A stretch of DNA of 49,983 nt from UMGS1649 sp045637095 (lineage in GTDB: Bacteria; Bacillota; Clostridia; TANB77; CAG-465), in NCBI GenBank assembly GCA_045637095.1, contig JAZTYX010000030.1, positions 1 to 49,983 of the forward strand. Direction: 5' to 3'. Below are positions 41,003 through 49,526 of this stretch, piece by piece (position 1 is the first letter of the stretch; the number at the start of each line of letters is the position of its first letter). The position numbers and the translations under genes were made by a program. The notes below the pieces were generated by a model that saw only the letters and a list, made by a program, of their open reading frames with translations, was not told the DNA's origin and searched no databases.

Positions 41003-41992
41003 TTACTCAACAATTTCAATAGTTACATTTGCACCAGTTTCAGAATCTGTTACAGTGATGTATCCAGCAGCGGGGACGAATTCTACATCGCCTGCATCAT
41101 TAACGATGCCTACGAGAGTAATCTCAACTTCGGTATCAGAAAGGATAGCGATAGCTAAGAAGTCCTCATTGCCAAATCTAAGATTTTCTGCCTTAACACC
41201 CTCAAGAGTGAGGATGATGGGTTCTGCATAACGCATAGTCTCAGGGGCATTGATCTTTACAACCACGGGTACAAAACCTTCATTGGTGGGCTCGTCCTTG
41301 GGAGTTTCCTCCTTAGGAGTTTCGTCCTTGATAACAGGAGCATCTACTACAGGAGCATCCGTTTCGGGAGCTTCAGTTTCAGGAGCTTCGGTTTCGGGAA
41401 CCTCAGTCTCAGGTGCTTCAGTTTCAGGAGTTTCGGTTTCAGGAACTTCAGTCTCAGGTGCTTCAGTCTCAGGAACTTCGGTTTCAGGAACTTCAGTTTC
41501 AGGAGCAGTGGTCTCTACAGAGATACCAGGGTTGAGATTGATGTCGTTCTTAACCATTACAGCCGCGCCGTAACTAATGAGCGATACAACCAAAAGTACA
41601 AGTGCTACAAGTGTAATCCAGAACATCTTACTCAATTTCTTGAGAATAGCAATCACAAAAAGGATTGCAAGAAGTACTGCTACAGGAATAAGAGCAAAGC
41701 CAAACAGTCTCTTAAGAGAAAGAAGAACAATTGCTGCAAGTGCTACAAGTACAAGCGAACCAAAAACAAATACCCAAACAGGGAACTTGTAAGTATGTTT
41801 GCCAGTACCTTCATCGTAGGATGCTTTATAAGCATTCACGATTTCAGAGATAGTAAGGGCTAAGCCAACTACCGTGAGGGTGATTACAACTGCTTCAAGC
41901 CATACAGGGATAGCAATGAAGAGTGCAAAGAGAGCTACGAGAGCTCCGCCGAAGGTTGCGAGTGCGAGTACAACGTCTTTTGTAGATTTCAT
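41003..41992 (-). CDS. Multi-pass membrane protein with PETE-repeat stalk and one ectodomain (family copy 1)
   Basis: The 329-residue protein has four or five membrane helices in residues about 5-155 (GGALVALFALFIAIPVWLEA, VFVFGSLVLVALAAIVLLSL, FALIPVAVLLAILFVIAIL, MFWITLVALVLLVVSLISYG), then VKNDINLNPGISVETTAP and a low-complexity stalk of pentapeptides PETE(V/A/T) (about residues 160-215). The C-terminal beta-rich domain of about 90 residues carries INAPETMRYAEPIILTLEG, FGNEDFLAIAILSDTEVEIT and YITVTDSETG. The N-terminus is probably cytoplasmic and the stalk and domain outside, possibly exposed beyond the wall. No sortase motif. C/G-ending codons exceed those of neighbours. ATG 41992 follows AGGAGG. 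Family not recognised. Confidence 0.78.
   Translation of the reverse strand: MKSTKDVVLALATFGGALVALFALFIAIPVWLEAVVITLTVVGLALTISEIVNAYKASYDEGTGKHTYKFPVWVFVFGSLVLVALAAIVLLSLKRLFGFALIPVAVLLAILFVIAILKKLSKMFWITLVALVLLVVSLISYGAAVMVKNDINLNPGISVETTAPETEVPETEVPETEAPETEVPETETPETEAPETEVPETEAPETEAPETDAPVVDAPVIKDETPKEETPKDEPTNEGFVPVVVKINAPETMRYAEPIILTLEGVKAENLRFGNEDFLAIAILSDTEVEITLVGIVNDAGDVEFVPAAGYITVTDSETGANVTIEIVE
41345..41512 (-). repeat. Pentapeptide-coding PETE(V/A/T) repeat tract, copy 1
   Basis: Irregular 15-base units coding PETEV, PETEA, PETET and PETDA in the stalk of the membrane protein. Confidence 0.85.
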
Positions 41993-42081
41993 TCTAGAAA
42001 TCCTCCTTTAATAAAAAAATTTTTTTATATATATATAATGGAGCTTATTACAGCTCTCTTAAAAAGGAAATTAGTAATTAT

Positions 42082-42110
42082 ATTATAGCACAAGTAGACA
42101 TAAAAGTCAA
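42082..42110 (-). promoter_or_regulatory. Promoter of membrane protein copy 1
   Basis: Minus-strand TTGACT (42110-42105), 17-base spacer, TATAAT (42087-42082). The roughly 80-base leader contains hairpin GAGCT/AGCTC around GTAATA and an A/T-only tract just before AAAGGAGG. Confidence 0.88.
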
Positions 42111-42137
42111 ATTCACGCCCACTTTGGCACAAGAAAA

Positions 42138-42160
42138 CACCTCCGGAATTTCCGGAGGTG
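42138..42160 (-). terminator. Terminator of membrane protein copy 2
   Basis: Same 11-bp stem CACCTCCGGAA / TTCCGGAGGTG and flanks as the hairpin at 40958-40980. Confidence 0.9.
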
Positions 42161-42179
42161 TCTGACGTTGGCTTGTTGA

Positions 42180-43622
42180 TTACTCAACAATTTCAATTAC
42201 TACATGTACGCCACTTACAGAGTCTGTAACAGTGATATAACCAGCAGCAGGAACAAATTCTACATCGCCAGCATCATTAACAATGCCTACGAGAGTAATC
42301 TCAACTTCGGTATCAGAAAGGATAGCGATAGCTAAGAAATCTTCATTCCCAAACTTAAGATCGTTTGCGTTAATACCCTCAAGGGTAATTACAATAGGTT
42401 CTGCATAATACATAACCTCAGGTGCATTGATTCTTACGACTACAGGTTCTACTACTTCAGGCTCTTCTACGGGCTCATCTTCAGAAATCTCAGGCTCTTC
42501 TGTTTCAGGTAGAGTTTCCTCAATCTCCACTTCAGGGATCTCAGGCTTTACAATATCTTCAACAGGGTTCTCTTCAGGAGTTTCTTCAACGGGTACGTCT
42601 TCGATTTCAGGTACATCCTCGATTTCAGGAAGTGCTACGATGTCAATAGTTACGCTTTCACCACTTACAGAATCTGTAACAGTGATGTAACCACTAGCAG
42701 GTGCGAATTCGATTTCTCCAGCATCGGTAACATAACCAAGAAGAGTTACATCAATCTCATTATCATTAATGATAACGATGGAGAGGTAGTCTTCATTGCT
42801 GAACTTGATGTTGTCCGCTTTGCAGCCTTCAAGAGTAATTGTGAAGCATTCACCGAAAGACATAGTCTTGGGTGCATTGATTTTTACATTTGCAGGAACA
42901 ACAGGTTTGGTTTCAATCTCAGGAGTTTCAGTTTCAGGAACCTCAGTCTCGGGAGTTTCAGTTTCGGGAACCTCAGTCTCAGGAGTTTCAGTTTCAGGAA
43001 CCTCAGTCTCGGGAGTTTCGGTTTCAGGAACCTCAGTCTCGGGAGTTTCAGTTTCAGGAACCTCAGTCTCGGGAGTTTCAGTTTCAGGAACCTCAGTCTC
43101 AGGAGTTTCAGTTTCGGGAACCTCAGTCTCGGGAGCAGTGGTTTCTACAGAAATACCAGGGTTGAGATTGATGTCGTTTTTAACCATCATAGAAGTGCCA
43201 TAACCAATAAGTGCTACTACAAGTAAAATCAGTGCTACAAGGGTAATCCAGAACATCTTGCCAAGTTTCTTAAGGTAAGCAATTACCAAAAGGATTGCAA
43301 GAAGTGCTGCTACAGGGATAAGTGCAAAGCCATACAATCTCTTAAGAGAAAGAAGAACAATTGCTGCGAGTGCTAAAAGGATAAGTGCACCAAATACAAA
43401 TACCCGAACAGGGAATTTATAGGTGTGCTTACCAGTGATCTCATCGTAGGAAGCTTTATAAGCTTTTACTACTTCAGAGATGGTAGCGGCTGCGCCAACT
43501 ACTGCAAGGGTGATTACTACTGCTTCGAACCATACAGGGATGGAAACGAAAGCTGCGAACAGTGCAACAAAGATTGCTGCGAGGGTGCTAAGGGCAAATG
43601 CCACGTCTTTTGTAGATTTCAT
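42180..43622 (-). CDS. Multi-pass membrane protein with PETEVPETET stalk and two ectodomains (family copy 2)
   Basis: The 480-residue protein is the largest copy. The N-terminal membrane half (MKSTKDVAFALSTLAAIFV, AAIVLLSLKRLYGFALIPVA, WITLVALILLVVALIGYG) is close to copy 1. The stalk is seven near-perfect decapeptides PETEVPETET (about residues 165-237). Two copies of the beta-rich ectodomain follow (INAPKTMSFGECFTITLEG and INAPEVMYYAEPIVITLEG), joined by an acidic Pro/Glu linker of about 70 residues. The last domain is nearly identical to that of copy 1 (GNEDFLAIAILSDTEVEITL). ATG 43622 is set by the promoter at 43714-43742 and AAGGAGG; a longer in-frame extension would contain the promoter. 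Unknown function; envelope exposure is inferred. Confidence 0.8.
   Translation of the reverse strand: MKSTKDVAFALSTLAAIFVALFAAFVSIPVWFEAVVITLAVVGAAATISEVVKAYKASYDEITGKHTYKFPVRVFVFGALILLALAAIVLLSLKRLYGFALIPVAALLAILLVIAYLKKLGKMFWITLVALILLVVALIGYGTSMMVKNDINLNPGISVETTAPETEVPETETPETEVPETETPETEVPETETPETEVPETETPETEVPETETPETEVPETETPETEVPETETPEIETKPVVPANVKINAPKTMSFGECFTITLEGCKADNIKFSNEDYLSIVIINDNEIDVTLLGYVTDAGEIEFAPASGYITVTDSVSGESVTIDIVALPEIEDVPEIEDVPVEETPEENPVEDIVKPEIPEVEIEETLPETEEPEISEDEPVEEPEVVEPVVVRINAPEVMYYAEPIVITLEGINANDLKFGNEDFLAIAILSDTEVEITLVGIVNDAGDVEFVPAAGYITVTDSVSGVHVVIEIVE
42921..43130 (-). repeat. Seven tandem 30-base units coding PETEVPETET
   Basis: Seven 30-base units with a few synonymous differences (for example cag versus cgg on the plus strand), giving an exact 10-residue period. 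Confidence 0.93.
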
Positions 43623-43713
43623 TCTAGAAATCCTCCTTAAATAAAAAAATTTTTTTATATATATAATGGAGCATTTATTACAAACGCTCTCGTAAAAAGA
43701 AGTTAATACTATA

Positions 43714-43742
43714 ATTATACCATAAGTATACATAAAAATCAA
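43714..43742 (-). promoter_or_regulatory. Promoter of membrane protein copy 2
   Basis: Minus-strand TTGATT (43742-43737), 17-base spacer, TATAAT (43719-43714). The leader carries stem GAGCGTTT / AAATGCTC around GTAAT, in the same place as the copy-1 hairpin. Confidence 0.85.
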
Positions 43743-43761
43743 ACAGCGCTTAAACATAAAA

Positions 43762-43791
43762 CAACCCGTAAACATTTCTGTTCACGGGTTG
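43762..43791 (-). terminator. Terminator of membrane protein copy 3
   Basis: 13-bp stem CAACCCGTAAACA / TGTTCACGGGTTG with one mismatch and a TTTC loop. Confidence 0.85.
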
Positions 43792-43805
43792 AGTTGGTTT
43801 ATGCA

Positions 43806-44708
43806 TCACTCAACAATGTTGATAGATACATTGGTGCCGGATACGCTGTCGGTAATCGTTACATATCCAGATGCAGGTACGATTTCCACCTGACCAGTGG
43901 TTTCGTTCACGATTCCTACAAGGATAATGCTTACCTCGGTATCCGAGATTTTGGAAATGGCAATAAAATCTTCATTGCCAAATACAAGGTCGTCAACCTT
44001 GCATCCTTCGAGCTTAACGGTGATAGGCTTGCCGTAAGACAATGTGTCAGGGGCATCAATCTTTACCGTTGTAGCGGGAGGGTTGGTGGTGTCACCAGGG
44101 GTTTCATCACCGGGCTTTTCGGTTTCATCGCCAGGTTTTTCATCGCCAGGCTTTTCAGTTTCACCAGGCTTCTCGGTTTCATCACCGGGCTTTTCAATCT
44201 CGTCGTTGGGGAGCTGAGATTCATCGCCAGCGGGCTCAGATGCTACCAAACCAGGATTCAAACTGATGTCGTGGTGCGCCATGTAAGCAGTGCCGTAACT
44301 GATAAGGAACACAGCAAGAAGAGCGAGCACGATTGCCATCGATACAAACGCTACTTTCCAGTGCTTAATCCATGCAATTACGCAGAGTGCCAACAGCACA
44401 ACAGCAAGCGGAATAAGAGCGAAGCCAAACAGTCTCTTGCATGCAAGCATGATACCTACCGTAAGGGCGGCTAAGAGAACTGCACCAATTACAAAGGTCC
44501 AGATGGGGAACCTGTAAGTGGGCTTACCCGTGGATTCGTCAACGGAAGCCTTCCGCATGTTGATGATGGTCACAACCGTAAGTGCTGCACCAACAACAGT
44601 AAGTGTGATTACTACTGCGAGTAACCAAATGGGCATTGCGACAAGAAGTGCAAGCATAAGTCCTTCGAATGTCGCGAGTGAAAGGGCCAAGTCTTTCTTG
44701 AATTTCAT
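43806..44708 (-). CDS. Multi-pass membrane protein with charged GDE-rich stalk and one ectodomain (family copy 3)
   Basis: The 300-residue protein is the diverged third paralogue. The membrane half (LALSLATFEGLMLALLVAMP, FVIGAVLLAALTVGIMLACK, FALIPLAVVLLALCVIAWI, VSMAIVLALLAVFLISYG) and the following HDISLNPGLVASEP match the other copies in order. The stalk differs: repeats of EKPGDE and ETEKPGDE (about residues 175-215). The ectodomain (IDAPDTLSYGKPITVKLEG, FGNEDFIAISKISDTEVSI, GYVTITDSVSGTNVSINIVE) belongs to the same family. ATG 44708 follows AAAGGAGG. C/G-ending codons are prominent. Function unknown. Confidence 0.78.
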   Translation of the reverse strand: MKFKKDLALSLATFEGLMLALLVAMPIWLLAVVITLTVVGAALTVVTIINMRKASVDESTGKPTYRFPIWTFVIGAVLLAALTVGIMLACKRLFGFALIPLAVVLLALCVIAWIKHWKVAFVSMAIVLALLAVFLISYGTAYMAHHDISLNPGLVASEPAGDESQLPNDEIEKPGDETEKPGETEKPGDEKPGDETEKPGDETPGDTTNPPATTVKIDAPDTLSYGKPITVKLEGCKVDDLVFGNEDFIAISKISDTEVSIILVGIVNETTGQVEIVPASGYVTITDSVSGTNVSINIVE

Positions 44709-44815
44709 AAATCCGAAATCCTCCTTTAAATGTTTTTATATATATTAACCAGTAATTACTTGCCTGCCCAACCAAGCAAATTATCACTTGGTGCTAACCA
44801 ATCTCACACAATAAT

Positions 44816-44844
44816 ATTTTAACATAAAAACAATAAAAAGTCAA
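44816..44844 (-). promoter_or_regulatory. Promoter of membrane protein copy 3, overlapping the terminator of the S-layer gene
   Basis: Minus-strand TTGACT (44844-44839), 17-base spacer, TAAAAT (44821-44816). The -35 lies inside the downstream arm of the terminator at 44835-44862. Confidence 0.75.
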
Positions 44845-44862
44845 CATTTCTGCTGACTTTTT
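44835..44862 (-). terminator. Terminator of the S-layer protein gene
   Basis: 9-bp stem AAAAAGTCA (44835-44843) / TGACTTTTT (44854-44862), 10-base loop. Confidence 0.8.
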
Positions 44863-44874
44863 ATGTCTACTCTG

Positions 44875-47800
44875 CTATTTCACATCAACTAGTTCTTGCC
44901 ATAATCTATAGTCATGAACATAAGTTGTTTTTTCCATTGCATCCACGATATTATAGAATACTACTCCATCTTCTCTTACATTAGCTATTCTTAATTTGTT
45001 TTCTGGAAGTGTTTCTATAACCGGTCCTCTGAATGCTAAGCTGTTTACCATTGCAACTGCTTCTCTTCTTAATGCATAAGAATCTGGATTTGATTCTTCA
45101 CTTGAAACAACATTTTGTCTCATTAATTCCATTATATAATCTTTCTTAGGAGATACTTCTCCGTCTTTTCCTGTTAAGGCTTCTGTATATAAGAATACTG
45201 GTTTAGAAACTGCTAATTTTTGTTCAGTCATGTGTGCTGCTGCTTCTGCTAGTATTTGCATTACATCTTCCATTAACATTGGATTATTAGGTTTAAATGT
45301 TCCATCTGCATATGGTTTAATTATTTCAGCTTTTGCAAGTGCTGCTACAGCTGCTCTTGCATATACTGGTATTGTTTCGTAATCTTTGAAGTTTTTGTAT
45401 GCCTTGCTCTTATAGTCTACTTTGATAATTCCAGCATCTGCTAATAATTTAGCAAATTCTGCTCTTGTTATTTCTTCGTTCGGTCTAACTTCGTTTAATG
45501 CATCAATAGCTACTAACGTTTTATTGTATGTACCAACTTTACCTTCTGTTAGGTCTATGAATAATTGTCTCATGTATGAGTATGATACTGTATCATTAGC
45601 TGTTGTTTTTAATGTTGCATAGAATTCTTCAGATACATTCTTACTTGCTTCTAATTCAACATTTTCTACAAATCTTACTTTTACATATAATCTACAATAT
45701 CCTGTTCCACTTGTTGCTGCATAAGCTTTTACATCGCCAAGATTCCAAGTTACTACTGTTGCTTTATCTGTTACGCTTTCTACTTTACCGCCACCGTTTA
45801 TTTCAAGAACTCTTACACCATAAGGTATTGTTAACTCAAATTTAACTCCTGTTGCGGCTGCTGTACTTCCGTTAAAGTATTCAACAATGTATGTCATTTC
45901 GTTTCCTTTAACAACATAATTTTGTTCTTGTGGGAAGTATAAATCTTCATTCTTCTCTGCTTTTAACCAAGAAGCAAAGTAATCTATTTCTTTATTTACA
46001 TCGCCTATTAATTCTAAGTCATCGATACAATTTACTTTTTCTACTATAACAGGTCTTAAAGCATCTTCTTCATCGCCTGGTTGAGTTGGAACTTCAGGTT
46101 TTGGATTAGTCTTTTCAATTATACTGAATTTTGGTCCTGTTGCTTCTTTAGATCTATTTCCTTCAGCGTCTAGCGCTACACCAGATGCTATAACAATATA
46201 TTTATTGCTTCCTATTGTTCCTTTTATGTTCTTTAGTGTAACTTCTGCTGATTTCAATCCGTCCATCTTAACAGATATATCTGCATCAAATCCTACTGTT
46301 TCAATTTTACTTGTATATAAATTTACTTCTGTTACTTTAATATTATCTGCAAATGTTACAGTATATTTTACTGTTCCGTTTGCATATATTGCTGTTGGAT
46401 TTACAGAAGTTATTTTAACTACTGGTGCTATAGAATCTTTTTCTTCAGTTTTAATTATTTCAAAGTTTGTTGATTCTACTGCTTTAGTTTTATTTCCAGC
46501 TGCATCTTCTGCCGCTCCTGCCTTAATTGATATTCTGTTATCTTTATCTATACCACCTTGAACATTTGTAAGTGTTACTGTTCTTGTATTTCCATCACCT
46601 GTTACTATTATATTTGCTGTAAAGCCTATTAATGTAACATAGCTCTTATCAAAATGTACTTTACCCATAGCTGTCTCATCTGAGAAGACTACTGTGTATT
46701 TAACTGTTTCACCTAATTCTATTGTTCCAGGCTTTGGTGCAGATATTGCTATTGATGGAGCTGTTGTGTCTTTTACTGGTGGAGCTATAACTGTAAAGTT
46801 AGGTGATTCTACCACTTTAGTTTTATTTCCAGCTGCATCTTCTGCTGCTCCTGCTCTTACCGCTATTCTATTATCTGAGTCTAATTCGCCTTTAATATTA
46901 GATAATGTTACTGTTCTTGTATTTCCTGTTCCACTTACTGTTATGTCTGCATCAAATCCTATTAATGCTACATAGTTTTCGTTAAAGTGAATTGTTCCCA
47001 TTGCTGTTTCATCTGAGAACACTACTGTATACTTAACTGTTCCGCCAAGTTCCACAGTCTTTGGATTTGGATTAGATACTAGCACTGAAGGTGCTGTTGT
47101 ATCCTTAGGAGTTGGTATAATAACTGTAAAGTTAGTAGACTCAACTACTGCTGTTTTATTTCCAGCTGCATCTTCTGCTGCTCCTGCTCTTACTGCTATT
47201 CTATTGTTAGAATCCGCATCACCTTTAATGTTTGATAGCGTAACAACTCTAGTATTTCCAGTTCCTGTTACAGAAACTGTTGCATCAAATCCTATTAATG
47301 CTACATAGTTTTCATTAAAGTGTACTTTACCCATTGCTGTTTCATCTGAGAACATTACTGTATAACTTACTGTTCCACCAACTTCCACAGATAATGGAGA
47401 TGGTTTTGAGATTACTACTGATGGTTTTGTTGTATCTTTTACTATTTCAACAATTGTAAATGCTGTTGATGTAGTTGCAACTGTTGCATTTCCAGCAGCA
47501 TCTTTCGCTGCTCCTGCTCTAACAGATATTTTATTATCTGAATCAGCCGCTCCAGTTACGTTTGTTAATGTTACTGTTCTTGTATTTCCTGTTCCACTTA
47601 CTGCTACATCTGCGCTAAATCCTATTAACGCCACATAATCTTTATTAAAGTTTATTGTTCCCATAGCAGTTTCATCCGAGAACACTACTGTATATTTAAC
47701 TGTTCCACCTTCTGTTACTGACATTGGAGATGGTTTAGATATTACTACCGATGGTCTTGTTGTATCTTTAACTTGTTCAACAATTGTAAATGTTGTAGAG

Positions 47801-49494
47801 TTTGTTGCAACTGTACCATTTCCAGCAGCATCTTTTGCTGCATTTGCTCTTATTGTTATTTTATTGTCTGAATCTGCCGCTCCAGTTATATTTGAAAGTG
47901 TTACTGTTCTAGTGTTTCCACTTCCACTTACTGCTACATCTGCACTAAATCCTATTAATGCCACATAGTCTTTGTTGAAGTTTATTGTTCCTATTGCTGT
48001 TTCATCTGAGAATGATACTGTGTACTTAACTGTTCCACCTTCTGTTACTGACATTGGAGATGGTTTTGAAATTACTACTGATGGTCTTGTTGTATCTTTA
48101 ACTGGCTCTACTATTGTAAACGTTGTAGAGTTTGTTGCTACTGTACCATTTCCAGCGGCATCTTTTGCTGCATTTGCTCTTATTGTTATTTTATTATCTG
48201 CATCTGCCACTCCAGTTACGTTAGATATTGTTACATATCTAGTGTTTCCAGTTCCGCTTACAGATACATTTCCTGTAAATCCTACTAATGCTACATAATC
48301 TGCATTAAAGTTTACAGTTCCCATTGCTGTTTCATCTGAGAATGATACTGTATATTTTACCGTTCCACCTTGTTCAACTGTTGTTGGAGATGGTTTAGAT
48401 ATTACTACTGATGGTCTTGTTGTATCTTTTGCTTTTATTGTAAACACTGATGATGTTACAACGCTTGAACCATTTCCAGCAGCATCTTTTACTGCATTTG
48501 CCCTTACAGATATTTTATTATCTGAATCTGCTGCACCAGTTATATTTGAAAGTGTTACTGTTCTTGTATTTCCGCTTCCTGATATAGCTACAGTAGCTGT
48601 AAATCCTGTTAAAGACACATAACTTGCACTGAAGTTATTTGTTGCTATACCCACATTGTCTGAAAATGACACTGTATATTTAACCGTTCCGCCTTCTGTT
48701 ATTGTTGAAGGAGTCGGTGTAGAAATTACTACTGATGGTTTTGTTGCATCTTTAGCTTTTATTGTAAATGCTGTTGATGTTACAACGCTTGATCCATTTC
48801 CAGCAGCATCTTTTACCGCGTTTGCTCTTATTGATATTTTGTTGTCCGCATCTGCTGCTCCAGTTATATTTGAAAGTGTTACTGTTCTTGTATTTCCACT
48901 TCCACTTACAGAAACTGTCGCATCAAACCCTATTAATGACACGTAGCTTGTACTAAAATTGTTAGTTGCTATGCCTTTATTATCTGAGAATGATACTGTA
49001 TAACTTACAGTCCCGCCTTCTGTTACAGCTGATGATGATGGTGCTGATACTACAACTGAAGGTTTTGTTGTATCTGGTCTTTCAGTTATTGTGAAAGCTG
49101 AAGATGTGAAAACCTTAGATGTGTTTCCAGCAGCATCTTTCGCTGCATTTGCTCTTATAGTAACCTTGTTTGCTGTTGTAGAATTATCATTTATGTTAGA
49201 TATTGTAACCGTTCTTGTGTTTCCGCTTCCGCTTACAGATATATCTCCTGCAAATCCTATTAGCATAACATGGTTTTTAGTAAGTGTTACTTCTCCCATT
49301 GCCGTTTCATCCGAGAAATACACTTTAAAACTCATTGATTCCCCTTTATATGCTACTGTGCTTGAAGACAGCCCAGAAACCACCACTGATGGCGGAGTTG
49401 TATCTGCCGCAGCAATAACATATACCGGTGTATGTGTTATTAACATCGCTATTAATAATATTGTTGCTATTGTCTTTTTTAATATTGTATTCAT
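44875..49494 (-). CDS. S-layer-type surface protein with ten Ig-like repeats and SLH-like C-terminus
   Basis: This 1539-residue secreted protein has a signal peptide (MNTILKKTIATILLIAMLIT, cleavage probably near AAADTTPP). Ten tandem beta-sandwich repeats of about 100 residues span about residues 30-1100, each opening D(T/A)TxPSVVxS and containing GGTVxYTVxFSDxTAMGxx, then NTRTVTLSNI and AxKDAAGN. Next come a DUF11-like domain (EMTYIVEYFNGSTAAATGVK, about 1185-1290) and SLH-type modules (NEEITRAEFAKLLADAGI; YARAAVAALAKAEIIKPYAD with GTFKPNNP; YALRREAVAMVNSLAF) that anchor such proteins to secondary wall polymers. Start ATG 49494 follows TGGAGGTAAAG. It probably forms or decorates the S-layer. 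Confidence 0.9.
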   Translation of the reverse strand: MNTILKKTIATILLIAMLITHTPVYVIAAADTTPPSVVVSGLSSSTVAYKGESMSFKVYFSDETAMGEVTLTKNHVMLIGFAGDISVSGSGNTRTVTISNINDNSTTANKVTIRANAAKDAAGNTSKVFTSSAFTITERPDTTKPSVVVSAPSSSAVTEGGTVSYTVSFSDNKGIATNNFSTSYVSLIGFDATVSVSGSGNTRTVTLSNITGAADADNKISIRANAVKDAAGNGSSVVTSTAFTIKAKDATKPSVVISTPTPSTITEGGTVKYTVSFSDNVGIATNNFSASYVSLTGFTATVAISGSGNTRTVTLSNITGAADSDNKISVRANAVKDAAGNGSSVVTSSVFTIKAKDTTRPSVVISKPSPTTVEQGGTVKYTVSFSDETAMGTVNFNADYVALVGFTGNVSVSGTGNTRYVTISNVTGVADADNKITIRANAAKDAAGNGTVATNSTTFTIVEPVKDTTRPSVVISKPSPMSVTEGGTVKYTVSFSDETAIGTINFNKDYVALIGFSADVAVSGSGNTRTVTLSNITGAADSDNKITIRANAAKDAAGNGTVATNSTTFTIVEQVKDTTRPSVVISKPSPMSVTEGGTVKYTVVFSDETAMGTINFNKDYVALIGFSADVAVSGTGNTRTVTLTNVTGAADSDNKISVRAGAAKDAAGNATVATTSTAFTIVEIVKDTTKPSVVISKPSPLSVEVGGTVSYTVMFSDETAMGKVHFNENYVALIGFDATVSVTGTGNTRVVTLSNIKGDADSNNRIAVRAGAAEDAAGNKTAVVESTNFTVIIPTPKDTTAPSVLVSNPNPKTVELGGTVKYTVVFSDETAMGTIHFNENYVALIGFDADITVSGTGNTRTVTLSNIKGELDSDNRIAVRAGAAEDAAGNKTKVVESPNFTVIAPPVKDTTAPSIAISAPKPGTIELGETVKYTVVFSDETAMGKVHFDKSYVTLIGFTANIIVTGDGNTRTVTLTNVQGGIDKDNRISIKAGAAEDAAGNKTKAVESTNFEIIKTEEKDSIAPVVKITSVNPTAIYANGTVKYTVTFADNIKVTEVNLYTSKIETVGFDADISVKMDGLKSAEVTLKNIKGTIGSNKYIVIASGVALDAEGNRSKEATGPKFSIIEKTNPKPEVPTQPGDEEDALRPVIVEKVNCIDDLELIGDVNKEIDYFASWLKAEKNEDLYFPQEQNYVVKGNEMTYIVEYFNGSTAAATGVKFELTIPYGVRVLEINGGGKVESVTDKATVVTWNLGDVKAYAATSGTGYCRLYVKVRFVENVELEASKNVSEEFYATLKTTANDTVSYSYMRQLFIDLTEGKVGTYNKTLVAIDALNEVRPNEEITRAEFAKLLADAGIIKVDYKSKAYKNFKDYETIPVYARAAVAALAKAEIIKPYADGTFKPNNPMLMEDVMQILAEAAAHMTEQKLAVSKPVFLYTEALTGKDGEVSPKKDYIMELMRQNVVSSEESNPDSYALRREAVAMVNSLAFRGPVIETLPENKLRIANVREDGVVFYNIVDAMEKTTYVHDYRLWQELVDVK
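46110..49420 (-). repeat. Ten tandem Ig-like repeat units, about 300 bases each
   Basis: The DNA repeats are conspicuous from position 46430 rightward: blocks such as ACTGTTCTTGTATTTCC and CCAGCAGCATC recur at intervals of about 310 bases on the plus strand. Units 5 and 6 (47400-48100) are the most alike. Confidence 0.88.
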
Positions 49495-49526
49495 CTTTAC
49501 CTCCAACATTACATTACATAATTAGT

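Noticed and set aside
42920..43130. CRISPR-like array
   Set aside because: The 30-base repeats are contiguous with no unique spacers and lie in frame inside a coding region, coding PETEVPETET.
41250..43203. Serine/valine/glycine-rich plus-strand frames
   Set aside because: They are antisense shadows of the PETE repeats, lacking start signals.
43425..44474. Plus-strand frames across membrane protein copies 2 and 3
   Set aside because: They lack ribosome binding sites and cross the strong leftward promoter and terminator.
44875..45900. LPXTG sorting signal in the surface protein
   Set aside because: No LPXTG and no C-terminal hydrophobic tail; SLH-type modules provide the anchor.
46205..49525. 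Several open frames on the plus strand under the S-layer gene
   Set aside because: They mirror the repeats of the real minus-strand gene, have no ribosome binding sites or family motifs, and reflect its codon bias.
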